Positions 7,557 to 16,283 are shown, counted from the first letter of the stretch. The stretch: 33,064 nucleotides of DNA from an uncultured Bacteroidota bacterium (GCA_937136025.1 CAKZOC010000021.1:1-33064); one strand, 5' to 3'. Notes: a model not told the origin generated them from the letters alone. A program made the numbers and translations.

Positions 7557-8831
7557 ATGGATTTCAAGAATACCGAAGCCTTCGCCCTCAAGCTGGACGC
7601 TTCTGACCCTTTACAAAAGTACCGCGAGACCTTTCACTTCCCACAGGTCAACGGTTCTGATGTCATTTATTTTACAGGAAACTCCCTGGGACTACAACCC
7701 AAAAATGCCGCCCATTTTGTGGAAGAAATCATGAAGGACTGGCGGGAGTTGGCCGTAGAAGGTCATTTCTATGCCGAAAAACCCTGGTGGGACTATCACG
7801 AACGCCTGACTGAAAAGCTGGCCCCTGTAGTGGGGGCCCGGGAGCGCGAAGTTACAGTGATGAACACGCTGACGGTGAACCTGCACCTTCTTATGGTTTC
7901 GTTTTACCGCCCGTCGGGAAAGCGGTATAAAATTCTCTGTGAAGAAAAGGCTTTTCCGTCGGACCAGTATATGCTCCAAAGCCAGGTGCGTTTCCACGGC
8001 TATGCGCCTGAGGATGCCATTGTAGAAGTGGCCAAGCGACCCGGGGAACACCACTGGCGCACCGAAGATATATTGGAGGCCATCGAAAAGCACAAAGAGG
8101 AACTGGCCCTGGTATTGATGGGTGGGGTGAATTACTACAATGGGCAGGTGCTGGATATGGCGGAAATCACAAAAGCCGGAAAGGCCGCAGGAGCCTTTGT
8201 TGGCTGGGATCTGGCCCATGCTGCGGGGAATGTTAAACTCGAATTGCACGACTGGGAGGTGGACTTTGCTTCCTGGTGCAGTTATAAATATATGAATAGC
8301 GGGCCCGGGAACGCCTCCGGAGTCTTTGTCGCTGAAAAACATTTAAACGACCCGGATATCCCGCGTTTTGAAGGATGGTGGGGGACAAAAAAGGAGACGC
8401 GGTTTTTGATGCAACCCCGCTTTGACCCTATGGATTCGGCGGATGCCTGGCAGATTAGCAATGCACCGGTACTGGCCCTCGCTCCCTATCTGGCCTCCCT
8501 GGAGTTATTCGAGGCGGTGGGTATGGATGCCCTGATCGCAAAAAGAGATCAAATTGTGGCTTATCTGGAATTTATTCTCAGGGAAATAGACAAAGAGGTG
8601 GAGAGTACTTTTGAAGTGATCACGCCTGCGCATGCCCGGGGTTGCCAATTGTCCGTCTTTTTGCACGGGGAAGGGAAATCGCTTTTTGATTACCTGATGA
8701 AAAACGGGGTGATTACCGACTGGCGGGAACCCAATGTTATTCGTCTGGCTCCGGCGCCCTTTTATTGTTCGTACAGAGACATGTATCGGTTCGGTCAGAT
8801 TTTAAAAAAGGGCATCCTTGAAAAAGCGTAG
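7557..8831 (+). CDS. kynU: Kynureninase
   Basis: 424 residues, the usual length. It is a PLP fold-type I enzyme that splits kynurenine or 3-hydroxykynurenine into anthranilate or 3-hydroxyanthranilate plus alanine. Family motifs are clear: ITFTGNSLGLQPK-like start (VIYFTGNSLGLQPKNA), VTVMNTLTVNLHLLM, GWDLAHAAGN with D218 and H221 contacting PLP, and the Schiff-base lysine K244 in WCSYKYMNSGPG. The C-terminal DWREPNVIRLAPAPFYCSY also fits. The start at ATG 7557 follows a -7 box. An MFS gene follows after 51 bases. Kynurenine 3-monooxygenase, the preceding step, is at 14705, so both middle steps of the pathway are encoded within 8.5 kb though not in one operon. Confidence 0.95.
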   Translation: MDFKNTEAFALKLDASDPLQKYRETFHFPQVNGSDVIYFTGNSLGLQPKNAAHFVEEIMKDWRELAVEGHFYAEKPWWDYHERLTEKLAPVVGAREREVTVMNTLTVNLHLLMVSFYRPSGKRYKILCEEKAFPSDQYMLQSQVRFHGYAPEDAIVEVAKRPGEHHWRTEDILEAIEKHKEELALVLMGGVNYYNGQVLDMAEITKAGKAAGAFVGWDLAHAAGNVKLELHDWEVDFASWCSYKYMNSGPGNASGVFVAEKHLNDPDIPRFEGWWGTKKETRFLMQPRFDPMDSADAWQISNAPVLALAPYLASLELFEAVGMDALIAKRDQIVAYLEFILREIDKEVESTFEVITPAHARGCQLSVFLHGEGKSLFDYLMKNGVITDWREPNVIRLAPAPFYCSYRDMYRFGQILKKGILEKA

Positions 8832-8882
8832 TTCAGGCCCGGCGTTCAGGGCGGATCTGTTAAACATCAGACCGGGTCGGCG

Positions 8883-10040
8883 ATGAAATCACTGCGTTTA
8901 ATCCTGTCCAATCCGCGGTACTTTGGCCCCGCATGGGTTTTTGCCAGCCTCAATATGTGGTTTGGTACCTGGGCCATTTATATTCCCACGGTTGCGGAAC
9001 GTCTCCAAATCGATAAGGCAGAACTCGGGTTTGCCATTTTCTTTTTGTCTCTTGGGATTTTCACCATTTTTCCGGTAGCGGCGCGCATCGTTAATCGACT
9101 CGGGGCAGGTCGGGCCACCTGGTACGGCGTTGTGCTGTGCAGCATTTTTGCCATTTTCCCCCTTGTCGCCCCCAACTACTACACCCTAATGGCTGCGCTC
9201 TTCTTATTTGGTGCAACCAATGGACTTACAGATATTGCCATGAATACCCTGGTCACCGAAGTCGAGAAAAAGGATGGACAGAATTTTATGTCCGCCGCCC
9301 ATGGGTTTTTTAGCCTCGGGGGTGTCCTTGCGGGCCTGGGAAGTTTTCTGATCGGCCCCCTCGGCAATCCCGCCCTGCACATGTTGGGGGTGATCGTTGT
9401 CGTCTTTTTAATCAACCTGCGGTTTCGGAGATATTATTTTGATGTCACGGCCCCACCCATGGAAAAAGAGGGGTTCAGCCTTAAACTTTTTCGCCCCCTC
9501 TTCCTGTTGGGGATCGTCTCATTCATTGTCATGGGAGGGGAAGGCGCAGTGGTGGATTGGAGCGGACTCTACCTGAAAGAGATCAGTAAAGCTCCGGAAT
9601 TCCTGATCGGAGCTGGTTTTCTCGCTTTTTCGGTCACCATGACTCTGGGGCGCTTTCTCGGAGATGGAATAAGTACACGCATCGGTTCTGTGAAGATCGT
9701 GGCCCTTGGAAGCCTTATCGCCATCCTGGGGTACTTGTGTGTACTCCAAACCGGGACTTATATCGCTTTACTCGGCTTTGCCTTTATCGGACTGGGATTC
9801 TCCGTTATAATTCCCGAGCTCTTTCGCATTGGCGGGAATATTAAAGGGGTAGATTCAGCTCAGGGAGTGGCGTTCATTGCCGGAACGGGTTATTCCGGGT
9901 TTCTTATGGCCCCACCCGTTTTGGGCTATGTGGGGGAACAATTCAGCCTTAAAACCACATTCGCTATCTTACTTGCAGGGGGTGTTGTGGTTTTACTCTC
10001 AACATTCCTGCTGCGCAGACGCGAAAAAAATAAAGGTTAA
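8883..10040 (+). CDS. MFS transporter, YbjJ-like
   Basis: 385 residues with about 12 hydrophobic segments. The first half holds WVFASLNMWFGTWAIYIPTV, then FLFGATNGLTDIAMNTLVTE and MSAAHGFFSLGGVLAGLGSF, signatures of the YbjJ-like branch of the major facilitator superfamily; the second half has FLGDGISTRIG and a GLGFSVIIPELF helix. The substrate is unknown. It lies 51 bases after kynU on the same strand with no terminator between, so it may be co-transcribed. Transport of tryptophan- or kynurenine-related compounds is a possibility from position only. Its stop overlaps the convergent lipoprotein gene by 4 bases. Confidence 0.85.
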   Translation: MKSLRLILSNPRYFGPAWVFASLNMWFGTWAIYIPTVAERLQIDKAELGFAIFFLSLGIFTIFPVAARIVNRLGAGRATWYGVVLCSIFAIFPLVAPNYYTLMAALFLFGATNGLTDIAMNTLVTEVEKKDGQNFMSAAHGFFSLGGVLAGLGSFLIGPLGNPALHMLGVIVVVFLINLRFRRYYFDVTAPPMEKEGFSLKLFRPLFLLGIVSFIVMGGEGAVVDWSGLYLKEISKAPEFLIGAGFLAFSVTMTLGRFLGDGISTRIGSVKIVALGSLIAILGYLCVLQTGTYIALLGFAFIGLGFSVIIPELFRIGGNIKGVDSAQGVAFIAGTGYSGFLMAPPVLGYVGEQFSLKTTFAILLAGGVVVLLSTFLLRRREKNKG

Positions 10041-10720
10041 TTCACCCGGACTCCGGTAAAATAAAGTTTGAAACTTCCGTCGGCGTTTTGATGGTGGGTG
10101 GAAAGTAGTAGGCCTCCTTCATCCTGGTATTTCTCCCAGGTCGCCGCCAGGCTGGGCTCAGGTTGGTTTCCTTTGCGAAATACCCACTCCGTCAGCACAG
10201 AGTCTTTTCCAAAATAGAAATCATAGGCATCTCCGGGGGTATATCCCCCTTCATTTCCATAAACAATGGTTAGCCTGGCAGCGGCCTCCCCGGAAATTGG
10301 GGCCTCAGCGCTTTCCTCATATTCATGGGTAAAGGAATCCTGATCCCAAACCCACTGATAGGGAGCCAGGAACCAGTATTTGTCGTTGATAAAAGCCGCA
10401 TCGGTCGGCAGGAGTAAAGAATCTACCTGATCGCGCTGGAAGGTCAGGGTATCGGTTGCCGTAATACTGGTAACGGTATTGGTTTGAGGTTCCCAGATCC
10501 AGGTCCGCTCAAAATGGTTCTCCCCCCGATCCACATTAAAAGTAAATTGAAGCCTGCGTACCTTATTCCAGTGCTCAAACCCGTGTTTGTCTGCGAGTTT
10601 TTCAAGCAGTGTTTTGGGTGGGGTTTCCTGGGCCATCGCCATTTCAGGGGACTTGGACGCCTCCCGGCATCCTGTAAATACGATTGCGAGGATCAACAGA
10701 TAAGACAGACTGAATTTCAT
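10037..10720 (-). CDS. Lipoprotein of unknown function
   Basis: 227 residues. The N-terminus is a lipoprotein signal peptide with lipobox FTGC and lipidated cysteine C18. The mature part is rich in aromatic residues and beta-strands: HGFEHWNKVRRLQFTFNVDR, then FERTWIWEPQTNTV, KYWFLAPYQWVWDQD, and YDFYFGKDSVLTEWVFRKG. The pattern of strands, with a hydrophobic inner face, recalls the LolA/LolB or outer-membrane lipoprotein-carrier fold, but I cannot assign it. A -7 box lies 13 bases upstream. It is transcribed alone and divergently from clpP. Confidence 0.75.
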   Translation of the reverse strand: MKFSLSYLLILAIVFTGCREASKSPEMAMAQETPPKTLLEKLADKHGFEHWNKVRRLQFTFNVDRGENHFERTWIWEPQTNTVTSITATDTLTFQRDQVDSLLLPTDAAFINDKYWFLAPYQWVWDQDSFTHEYEESAEAPISGEAAARLTIVYGNEGGYTPGDAYDFYFGKDSVLTEWVFRKGNQPEPSLAATWEKYQDEGGLLLSTHHQNADGSFKLYFTGVRVN

Positions 10721-10733
10721 AGTATTTTTTTTT

Positions 10734-10741
10734 CAAAGATA
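10734..10741 (-). promoter_or_regulatory. -7 box TATCTTTG (minus strand) before the lipoprotein gene
   Basis: The minus strand reads TATCTTTG, an exact TAnnTTTG match, ending 13 bases before the ATG. No -33 element is evident. Confidence 0.5.
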
Positions 10742-10813
10742 ATGACTTTTTGCAGGATCGTTTTCAGGGGAAGTATTGTAAGGAAACGGATCTGAAGTAT
10801 CCTCAATTTTATG

Positions 10814-10821
10814 TATTTTTG
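10814..10821 (+). promoter_or_regulatory. -7 box TATTTTTG before clpP
   Basis: An exact TAnnTTTG match, 21 bases before ATG 10843. It argues against the longer in-frame extension back to 10750. Confidence 0.5.
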
Positions 10822-10842
10822 GCCTTTAATCCAACAGATCTT

Positions 10843-11388
10843 ATGAGTACGAAAAAAGGGAAGGTTCAGGAAACGATTGACACTGCGCTTTTAGAGGAGC
10901 GAAAGGTTTTTCTTTGGGGAATGGTGGACGATGACTCTGCCAAACACGTGATAGACCGCCTGCTCTTTCTGGATCTTCAGAACCATAAGGAAATTCAGTT
11001 ATTAATAAACAGCCCCGGGGGATATGTTACTTCTGGGTTTGCCATATACGATACCATAACCTCCCTGAAAAGTCCCGTTTCGACTATTTGTACCGGACTG
11101 GCCGCTTCCATGGGCTCGATCCTGCTTTCTGTAGGCAAGAAAGGGCGCCGTTTTATTCAGCCCCACGCCCGGGTTATGATTCACCAGCCGAGTGGCGGAG
11201 CCCGCGGACAAGCTGCGAATATCGAAATCCAGGCTCGTGAAATACTGAAAACGCGGGAGATTGGAGCGCGTATTCTGGCCGAAAACTGTGGCCAACCCTT
11301 CGATAAAATCATGAAGGATTTTAACCGCGATTACTGGATGGATGCCGCGGAATCCGTGGAATACGGAATTGTGGATGGAGTGATCTAG
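10843..11388 (+). CDS. clpP: ClpP-like serine protease subunit (orphan paralogue)
   Basis: 181 residues from ATG 10843. The full Ser-His-Asp triad is present: S89 in GLAASMGS, H114 in MIHQPSGG and D163 in NRDYWMDA. The spacings, 25 and 49 residues, equal those of E. coli ClpP (S97, H122, D171). The oligomer handle QAREILKTREIGARIL is intact. The protein lacks the N-terminal propeptide region and is shorter than housekeeping ClpP (about 195-225 residues). No clpX or tig gene is adjacent, whereas the main bacterial clpP usually sits beside them; I infer a second, accessory ClpP. It forms barrel-shaped complexes with an unfoldase such as ClpX or ClpA. A strong terminator follows. Confidence 0.9.
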   Translation: MSTKKGKVQETIDTALLEERKVFLWGMVDDDSAKHVIDRLLFLDLQNHKEIQLLINSPGGYVTSGFAIYDTITSLKSPVSTICTGLAASMGSILLSVGKKGRRFIQPHARVMIHQPSGGARGQAANIEIQAREILKTREIGARILAENCGQPFDKIMKDFNRDYWMDAAESVEYGIVDGVI

Positions 11389-11425
11389 GCCGGAGTTCAG
11401 GAAACGATTTATCATGCACGTATTG

Positions 11426-11458
11426 AAAACCTTCCCGGCCTTGCGGGAAGGTTTTTTT
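11426..11458 (+). terminator. Rho-independent terminator after clpP
   Basis: A 12-base-pair stem (AAAACCTTCCCG at 11426-11437 with CGGGAAGGTTTT at 11444-11455), 6-base loop, and a run of seven T. It closes the single-gene clpP transcript. Confidence 0.92.
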
Positions 11459-11552
11459 ATGGACGCGAGTGTGATGGAAATCTTAAGGTACCTTCAAAGG
11501 GTGAACAAGGGGCTGCCTGCACTACTGCAGGGTTTCTTGCGGGGGGCTTGTC

Positions 11553-13088
11553 TTAGAAAGCATCTGGATTGGCGATAATAGCCGCCGCGCGTTCCTTAAG
11601 CGCATCCATCTCGCTTTTGTCTTTTTTCTCCAGAAGGCGGTACATCATACCCATTCGGGGATTCGCCCGGAGTTGCTCCTTTTTGGCGTCGAGAAAATTC
11701 CAGTAAAGCGCATTAAACGGGCAGGCACGCTCACCGGTTTTATGATCCGGGTTATAGGCACAGGTCTCACAATAATTACTCATTTTGCGAATGTAGTTGG
11801 CCGAACTTATATAGGGTTTGGTTCCGACAATCCCCCCATCGGCAAACTGACTCATACCCCGGGTATTGGGGAGTTGCACCCACTCAATGGCATCGGGGTA
11901 TATGCCCAGGTACCACTGGTCCACGGCATCGGGGTCCACCTGGGTCAGCAGGGCAAAGTTTCCGGTAATCATCAAACGCTGAATATGATGGGCATGTGCA
12001 TCTTCGAGACTCTGTGTAATCGCCTGTTTGAGGCAGTTCATTTGGGTCTGACCGGTCCAGTAAAAAGCGGGAAGTGGATTTTTGTTCTCCAGGAAATTCC
12101 CCCGGGCGTAGGCAGGCATTTCCTTCCAGTAAATGCCCCGCATATACTCCCGCCATCCGAGAATCTGTCGTATAAAACCTTCGGCCTGAGATATATGGAT
12201 GGTATCCGGGTGGTTGTAGTAGTAGGTTTCAACGGTTTCCACCACTTCCCGGGGTGAAATCAACTTGCAGTTCATCGCAAAGGAAAGTCTGGAATGGAAC
12301 AGGTTTTTTTCATCCGTATGCATGGCGTCCTGATAATCCCCGAAGTACGGCAAGAGCCTTTCGCAGAATTCGGCCAGCAGGGTGCGGGCCTCCCTGGTGG
12401 TGATCGTCCAATGAAAGTTTTGGAGGTCTATCTGCCCGATGGTCCGGATCCCCGACTCCTGAATCTGGCGGAGTATCGGACCCAGATCTTCCTGATGCGG
12501 TTGTGTGACCTCAGGGATGGCCGGGGATCCTTTCCATTTCTTCCGGTTCTGGGCATCGTAGTTCCAGGTCCCCCCGGTGGGCGCCCCATCTTTATAAAGG
12601 ATTCCGTGCTTTTTGCGCATCATACGATAAAAAGACTCCATCACGAGTTGCTTTTTCCCCTCGAAATGTACGGCTAACGCGTCCCGGGTGGTGTAAAAAT
12701 GCTCGGTATCGTATGATCGGGCAGGAATTTCCAGGTCCTGACAGAGGGTTTTTAGCTGCTGGTCCAGTCGGTATTCGTCCGGCAAAAGGTATTCAAAAGA
12801 CTCGCAGCCTTCTTCCCCCAGCATCTTTTTTACAAGTTCAGGAAGGGTTTGGGGGTTTTCCGGATCCGTCAGTTCATAGTACCGCACCCGGTGTCCGTCA
12901 GCGATTCGCTCCTTCGCGAAATGACGCATGGCTGCAAAAAAGGCCACGACCTTTTGAATGTGATGGGGGGCGTAATCTGTTTCCTGCCGCATTTCAGCCA
13001 TGACGTACACCACGTCCTCCCGAACCGTTTTGAACCAGCTGTGCTCTGGGTTTAACTGATCGCCTAAAAGAAGTCGCAGGGTTTTCAT
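11553..13088 (-). CDS. FeS-containing photolyase/cryptochrome (FeS-BCP, PhrB-like (6-4) photolyase family)
   Basis: 511 residues from ATG 13088. It starts with the family's MKTLRLLLGDQLNPEHSWF, carries the DUF523-like N-terminal antenna domain and a C-terminal FAD-binding helical domain (FIRQILGWREYMRGIYW, then ITGNFALLTQVDPDAVDQWY, WVQLPNTRGMSQFADGG). Four cysteines C352, C440, C443 and C456 have exactly the spacing of the [4Fe-4S] ligands of Agrobacterium PhrB (C350, C438, C441, C454, from memory). The enzyme is predicted to repair (6-4) photoproducts with blue light or to act as a photoreceptor. It is the third gene of a minus-strand operon, 14 bases after cryptochrome-DASH. The longer extension to 13127 is rejected: it overlaps the upstream gene. 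Confidence 0.93.
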   Translation of the reverse strand: MKTLRLLLGDQLNPEHSWFKTVREDVVYVMAEMRQETDYAPHHIQKVVAFFAAMRHFAKERIADGHRVRYYELTDPENPQTLPELVKKMLGEEGCESFEYLLPDEYRLDQQLKTLCQDLEIPARSYDTEHFYTTRDALAVHFEGKKQLVMESFYRMMRKKHGILYKDGAPTGGTWNYDAQNRKKWKGSPAIPEVTQPHQEDLGPILRQIQESGIRTIGQIDLQNFHWTITTREARTLLAEFCERLLPYFGDYQDAMHTDEKNLFHSRLSFAMNCKLISPREVVETVETYYYNHPDTIHISQAEGFIRQILGWREYMRGIYWKEMPAYARGNFLENKNPLPAFYWTGQTQMNCLKQAITQSLEDAHAHHIQRLMITGNFALLTQVDPDAVDQWYLGIYPDAIEWVQLPNTRGMSQFADGGIVGTKPYISSANYIRKMSNYCETCAYNPDHKTGERACPFNALYWNFLDAKKEQLRANPRMGMMYRLLEKKDKSEMDALKERAAAIIANPDAF

Positions 13089-13102
13089 TGCAATATGTTT
13101 TC

Positions 13103-14401
13103 TTAAAATAGTGTGGGTTCGAGCCATAATCTGCGATAGTGACCCTGGGGATCATAGCGTTTGGCTTGTAAATCCGGGTTAAATACGCGATCCCTGGGAT
13201 CATTTCCGACCCCACTGTTGTACATCCAGTTACCCCAATTGCTGTGGACATCGTAGTCCAGTAGCATACTCTCGAAATAGGCGGCTCCCACCCGCCAATC
13301 CTGTTTCAAATGATGCGTCCAGTAGCTCGCGGCATTTTGCCGTCCCCGGTTGCTCATCCAACCGGTTTGGGCGATTTCCTTCATATTGGCATTGATAAAG
13401 TCATTTTTTGTCTGGCCCGAAATCCATTGGTCCAGCAGGGCAGGGGAAAAGTCCTTATTCCAGGAGGAATGGCGAATCCCGCCCGGGTGAAAAATTAAAT
13501 CTCCGTGTTTCAGAGACACATATTTAAAATAGTCTCTCCAAATCAGTTCAAAGATCATCCAGTAGGTATCCTGATTTTTAATAACCTCTTTTTCATAGAG
13601 GCGCACCTGATGGTAGATTGTACGGGCGGAAAGAGATCCGTTGGCGAGCCAGGGAGAAAACTTCGAGCTGTACGCTGTCCCCAGCAGTCCGTTTCGTGTT
13701 TTCTTGTAGTACCGCAAGCGGTCTTGCTCCCAGAAATAGGATGTAACTCTGTGCAAACCTTCCCGGGAACCCCCTTGAAAAGGAAATGCCGAACGGGGAT
13801 CGTTTGGCCCGGGTTCGAGCCCGAGTTGCTTCAGTGTCGGGATTTCACCTTCAGGGGCCACCCATTCGGATTCCGGGCGTTTATCGGGAACCGGCAGGCA
13901 GGCCCGCACAGGTACTGTTTTCTCACAGGCCTTCCTGAAACGGGTAAAAACCTCGGGGATCTGAGAGAAATCTGAAAAGGGGATATCCCGGGGATGAAAC
14001 AGAAACTGATCATAATGCCCAAATACCCTTACGTTCTCAGGTAAAGCTTTGAGCAGGGTTTGCGCGACTACCCGCTCATCTCGCGTCCATTCTTTTTGAC
14101 TGTGAATTTCAGTAACCCCGAAGCGTTTGACGAGATTTGGAATGATGTTTTCCGGCAGGTCGAGCGATATAAATAAGGGAATACCCAGGGCACTCAAGGC
14201 TTGTTTTAGCGCTGTAACAGTTTCCAGAAGGAACTGCGCCCGGAATTTCCCGGTGCGCGGAAAACCATAGGCGTCATTTTCAAAATGACGGGGATCAAAA
14301 CAGTAGACCGCGAGTACGCGCTCGCCTTTACACGCCGCACTCAAAGAGGCGTTGTCTGCCACACGCAGGTCGTTGCGAAACCAATGTAAAGAGGTTTTCA
14401 A
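13103..14401 (-). CDS. DASH family cryptochrome
   Basis: 432 residues. The N-terminal photolyase domain opens with [16 protein letters not shown]. The FAD domain has [51 protein letters not shown] and the DASH signature [18 protein letters not shown] followed by [13 protein letters not shown] cryptochromes repair cyclobutane dimers in single-stranded or looped DNA and may sense light. The start is TTG at 14401, sharing bases with the TGA stop of the DUF2256 gene (TTGA); no in-frame ATG is nearby and [13 protein letters not shown] is the expected N-terminus, so translational coupling decides the start. Length and motifs are normal, so I consider it functional. Confidence 0.94.
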   Translation of the reverse strand: MKTSLHWFRNDLRVADNASLSAACKGERVLAVYCFDPRHFENDAYGFPRTGKFRAQFLLETVTALKQALSALGIPLFISLDLPENIIPNLVKRFGVTEIHSQKEWTRDERVVAQTLLKALPENVRVFGHYDQFLFHPRDIPFSDFSQIPEVFTRFRKACEKTVPVRACLPVPDKRPESEWVAPEGEIPTLKQLGLEPGPNDPRSAFPFQGGSREGLHRVTSYFWEQDRLRYYKKTRNGLLGTAYSSKFSPWLANGSLSARTIYHQVRLYEKEVIKNQDTYWMIFELIWRDYFKYVSLKHGDLIFHPGGIRHSSWNKDFSPALLDQWISGQTKNDFINANMKEIAQTGWMSNRGRQNAASYWTHHLKQDWRVGAAYFESMLLDYDVHSNWGNWMYNSGVGNDPRDRVFNPDLQAKRYDPQGHYRRLWLEPTLF

Positions 14402-14583
14402 TGTTTTTCGGCGTTTGAGGATACAGGGGAATCTTCGGATACCCGAAGTCTATTTTTTGAGCTCCGGCATTTTTGACTGCAATAGCGTACGGATTCCCAA
14501 TGGCGTTCCCATTTTTTGCGCCAGCTAAAAGGCCTGTGGCAAACAGGACATATCTTTTGAGGGAGTACGTTTTTTTTGTGCAT
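14398..14583 (-). CDS. DUF2256 zinc-finger protein
   Basis: 61 residues from ATG 14583. The DUF2256 signature is complete: [19 protein letters not shown] followed by [10 protein letters not shown]12, C15, C35 and C39 form a CxxC...CxxxC putative zinc site. The C-terminus is a polar tail. DUF2256 proteins are very small; as I recall they are often encoded next to cryptochrome/photolyase genes, and their role is not established. Here the gene leads the operon and its TGA overlaps the TTG start of cryptochrome-DASH. I infer a partner or regulator of the photolyases, perhaps nucleic-acid binding. An extension to 14616 is rejected because it runs through the -7 box. Confidence 0.88.
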   Translation of the reverse strand: MHKKNVLPQKICPVCHRPFSWRKKWERHWESVRYCSQKCRSSKNRLRVSEDSPVSSNAEKH

Positions 14584-14592
14584 AATGTTCAA

Positions 14593-14600
14593 CAAAAATA
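14593..14600 (-). promoter_or_regulatory. -7 box TATTTTTG (minus strand) for the photolyase operon
   Basis: The minus strand reads TATTTTTG, ending 9 bases before the DUF2256 ATG, which implies a leader of only a few bases. No -33 TTTG at normal spacing. Confidence 0.5.
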
Positions 14601-14677
14601 CATAAAAGCTAAACATAAAGTAGGATAAAGATAGGAATACCCTCAGGTTCCAATCATCGGAGACCGCCCATTTTTAC

Positions 14678-14685
14678 TACCTTTG
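14678..14685 (+). promoter_or_regulatory. -7 box TACCTTTG before kmo
   Basis: An exact TAnnTTTG match 19 bases before ATG 14705. It faces away from the photolyase-operon box at 14593-14600, so the 120-base gap carries two divergent promoters. Confidence 0.5.
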
Positions 14686-14704
14686 GGATCAGACAGGATT
14701 TAGA

Positions 14705-16054
14705 ATGGGGCAAACCTCTAAAAATATTGCGATTGTCGGCTCGGGTCTGGTGGGAACCCTTCTTGCGATATACCTCCGGCAGGCAGGCCATCGGGTGACG
14801 GTCTTTGACAGGAGGCCCGATATTCGCACCATTGAATTTTCAGGACGTTCTATCAACCTGGCCATGAGTGATCGGGGGTGGAAAGCCCTGGACGGCGCGG
14901 GTATCGGCCCGGAAATTCGCAAAATGGGTATTCCCCTCAAGCAAAGGGCAATGCACGTTAACGGCAAGCCGGTATACTATCAGAAATACGGTAAGGACGG
15001 GGAAGCTATTTGGTCGATATCCAGAGGCATCCTGAACCGTAAGATGATCGATTTAGCCGAGCAGGCCGGAACGGTCTTCAAGTTTAACGAAAAAGTATGG
15101 GATGTAGACCTGCCCACTGCTACCCTGTATACCGGTGAAACAGAAAAAGGGGTTTGGGAGTCCTATGCCTTTGATCATGTGTTCGGCTGTGATGGGGCTT
15201 TTTCACGGGTACGTCATAAAATGCAAAGACGGAGCCGTTTTAACTATTCTCAGGATTTTATAGAGGTAGGTTATAAAGAATTGACCATTCCACCCAATCC
15301 GGATGGTACCCATAAAATCGATAAAAACTCTTTTCATATCTGGCCGCGCGGGAGCTTTATGTTTATCGCAATGCCCAATCTGGATGGAAGTTTTACCTGT
15401 ACCTTATTTTTACCCTTTGAAGGCCCGGTGTCTTTTGAGCAGTTGCAGTCCCGGTCGGATATCCGAACCTTCTTCACGGAGAACTTCCCCGATGTGACTC
15501 CTGTTATCGACAATTTGTCAGAGGATTTTCTCAAAAATCCAACCAGTGCCCTGGTAACCATCAAATGTTTTCCCTGGACGTATTGGGATAAAGTGGCCCT
15601 GGTAGGGGATGCGGCCCATGCCGTGGTTCCATTTTTTGGACAGGGAATGAATGCGGGGTTTGAGGATATTTCGCAATTAATGGCACTGCTGCAGACTTAC
15701 GGAGACGATTGGGAGCGTATTTTCAGCACGTATCAGGAGGAGCGAAAACCCAATGCAGATGCTATTGCCGAACTGAGTTATCGAAATTTTGTGGAGATGA
15801 GCACCCGAACGGCCGATCCTGAGTTTTTGCTTCAAAAGAAAATTGAAAACCACTTCGCGACCCGGTTTCCCGACAAGTGGATTCCGGCCTATTCCCGGGT
15901 TACCTTTTCGGAACAATCCTATTCAGAAGCCCTGTCTATCGGAGATCGGCAGGAAGCCATCATGAAGGAGATCATGAAAATGCCACAAATTCATTCCCGT
16001 TGGGACCAACCCGAAGTGAGCCAGCGCATCCTTGAGTTGCTTGAAGATTCCTGA
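14705..16054 (+). CDS. kmo: Kynurenine 3-monooxygenase
   Basis: 449 residues, close to bacterial KMO (about 460). It is a flavin monooxygenase that hydroxylates L-kynurenine to 3-hydroxykynurenine using NADPH and oxygen. The FAD Rossmann motif is IAIVGSGLVGTLLAIYLRQ (G12, G14, G17), then RSINLAMSDRGWKALDGAG, a family signature. The second FAD motif GDAAHAVVPFFGQGMNAGFE lies at 301-320, and FGCDGAFSRVRHKM provides the DG motif. KynU at 7557 takes the product on to 3-hydroxyanthranilate. No kynurenine formamidase, TDO or 3-HAO gene is in the window. It is monocistronic, with its own -7 box and a terminator 180 bases after the stop. Confidence 0.95.
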   Translation: MGQTSKNIAIVGSGLVGTLLAIYLRQAGHRVTVFDRRPDIRTIEFSGRSINLAMSDRGWKALDGAGIGPEIRKMGIPLKQRAMHVNGKPVYYQKYGKDGEAIWSISRGILNRKMIDLAEQAGTVFKFNEKVWDVDLPTATLYTGETEKGVWESYAFDHVFGCDGAFSRVRHKMQRRSRFNYSQDFIEVGYKELTIPPNPDGTHKIDKNSFHIWPRGSFMFIAMPNLDGSFTCTLFLPFEGPVSFEQLQSRSDIRTFFTENFPDVTPVIDNLSEDFLKNPTSALVTIKCFPWTYWDKVALVGDAAHAVVPFFGQGMNAGFEDISQLMALLQTYGDDWERIFSTYQEERKPNADAIAELSYRNFVEMSTRTADPEFLLQKKIENHFATRFPDKWIPAYSRVTFSEQSYSEALSIGDRQEAIMKEIMKMPQIHSRWDQPEVSQRILELLEDS

Positions 16055-16232
16055 ATCCGCGGACCGGTTTTGGACGTAATTTCGGCTTTTCCCACAGTAC
16101 AGCAGAGTGTCCGGGCCATCCGGTTTTTGACGCACTCCTCTACCTTTTCCGTCCTGATGAATACCCTGGGACGTTTTTCGATGCATCTGTGTGGAGCCCG
16201 GCCTGAAGCACATGAGGCGGAAAATCCTGAAC

Positions 16233-16263
16233 AAAAAAAATCCCGGGCTTTAGCCGGGATTTT
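16233..16263. terminator. Bidirectional terminator between kmo and the zinc-ribbon-like gene
   Basis: A 10-base-pair stem (16237-16246 with 16254-16263, core ATCCCGG/CCGGGAT), 7-base loop, with eight A before and TTTT after, so it can end both the rightward kmo transcript and the leftward gene at 16284. The 16055-16232 stretch holds no gene that I can support. Confidence 0.88.
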
Positions 16264-16283
16264 AATCTTTTTGAGAACAGCGG

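Noticed and set aside
7692..8342. A 216-codon minus-strand open frame inside kynU
   Set aside because: It is antisense to a complete kynureninase with all active-site residues; no independent support.
11673..12257. A long open frame on the plus strand, antisense to the FeS photolyase gene
   Set aside because: It is the mirror of a strongly conserved protein, has no family resemblance and no promoter.
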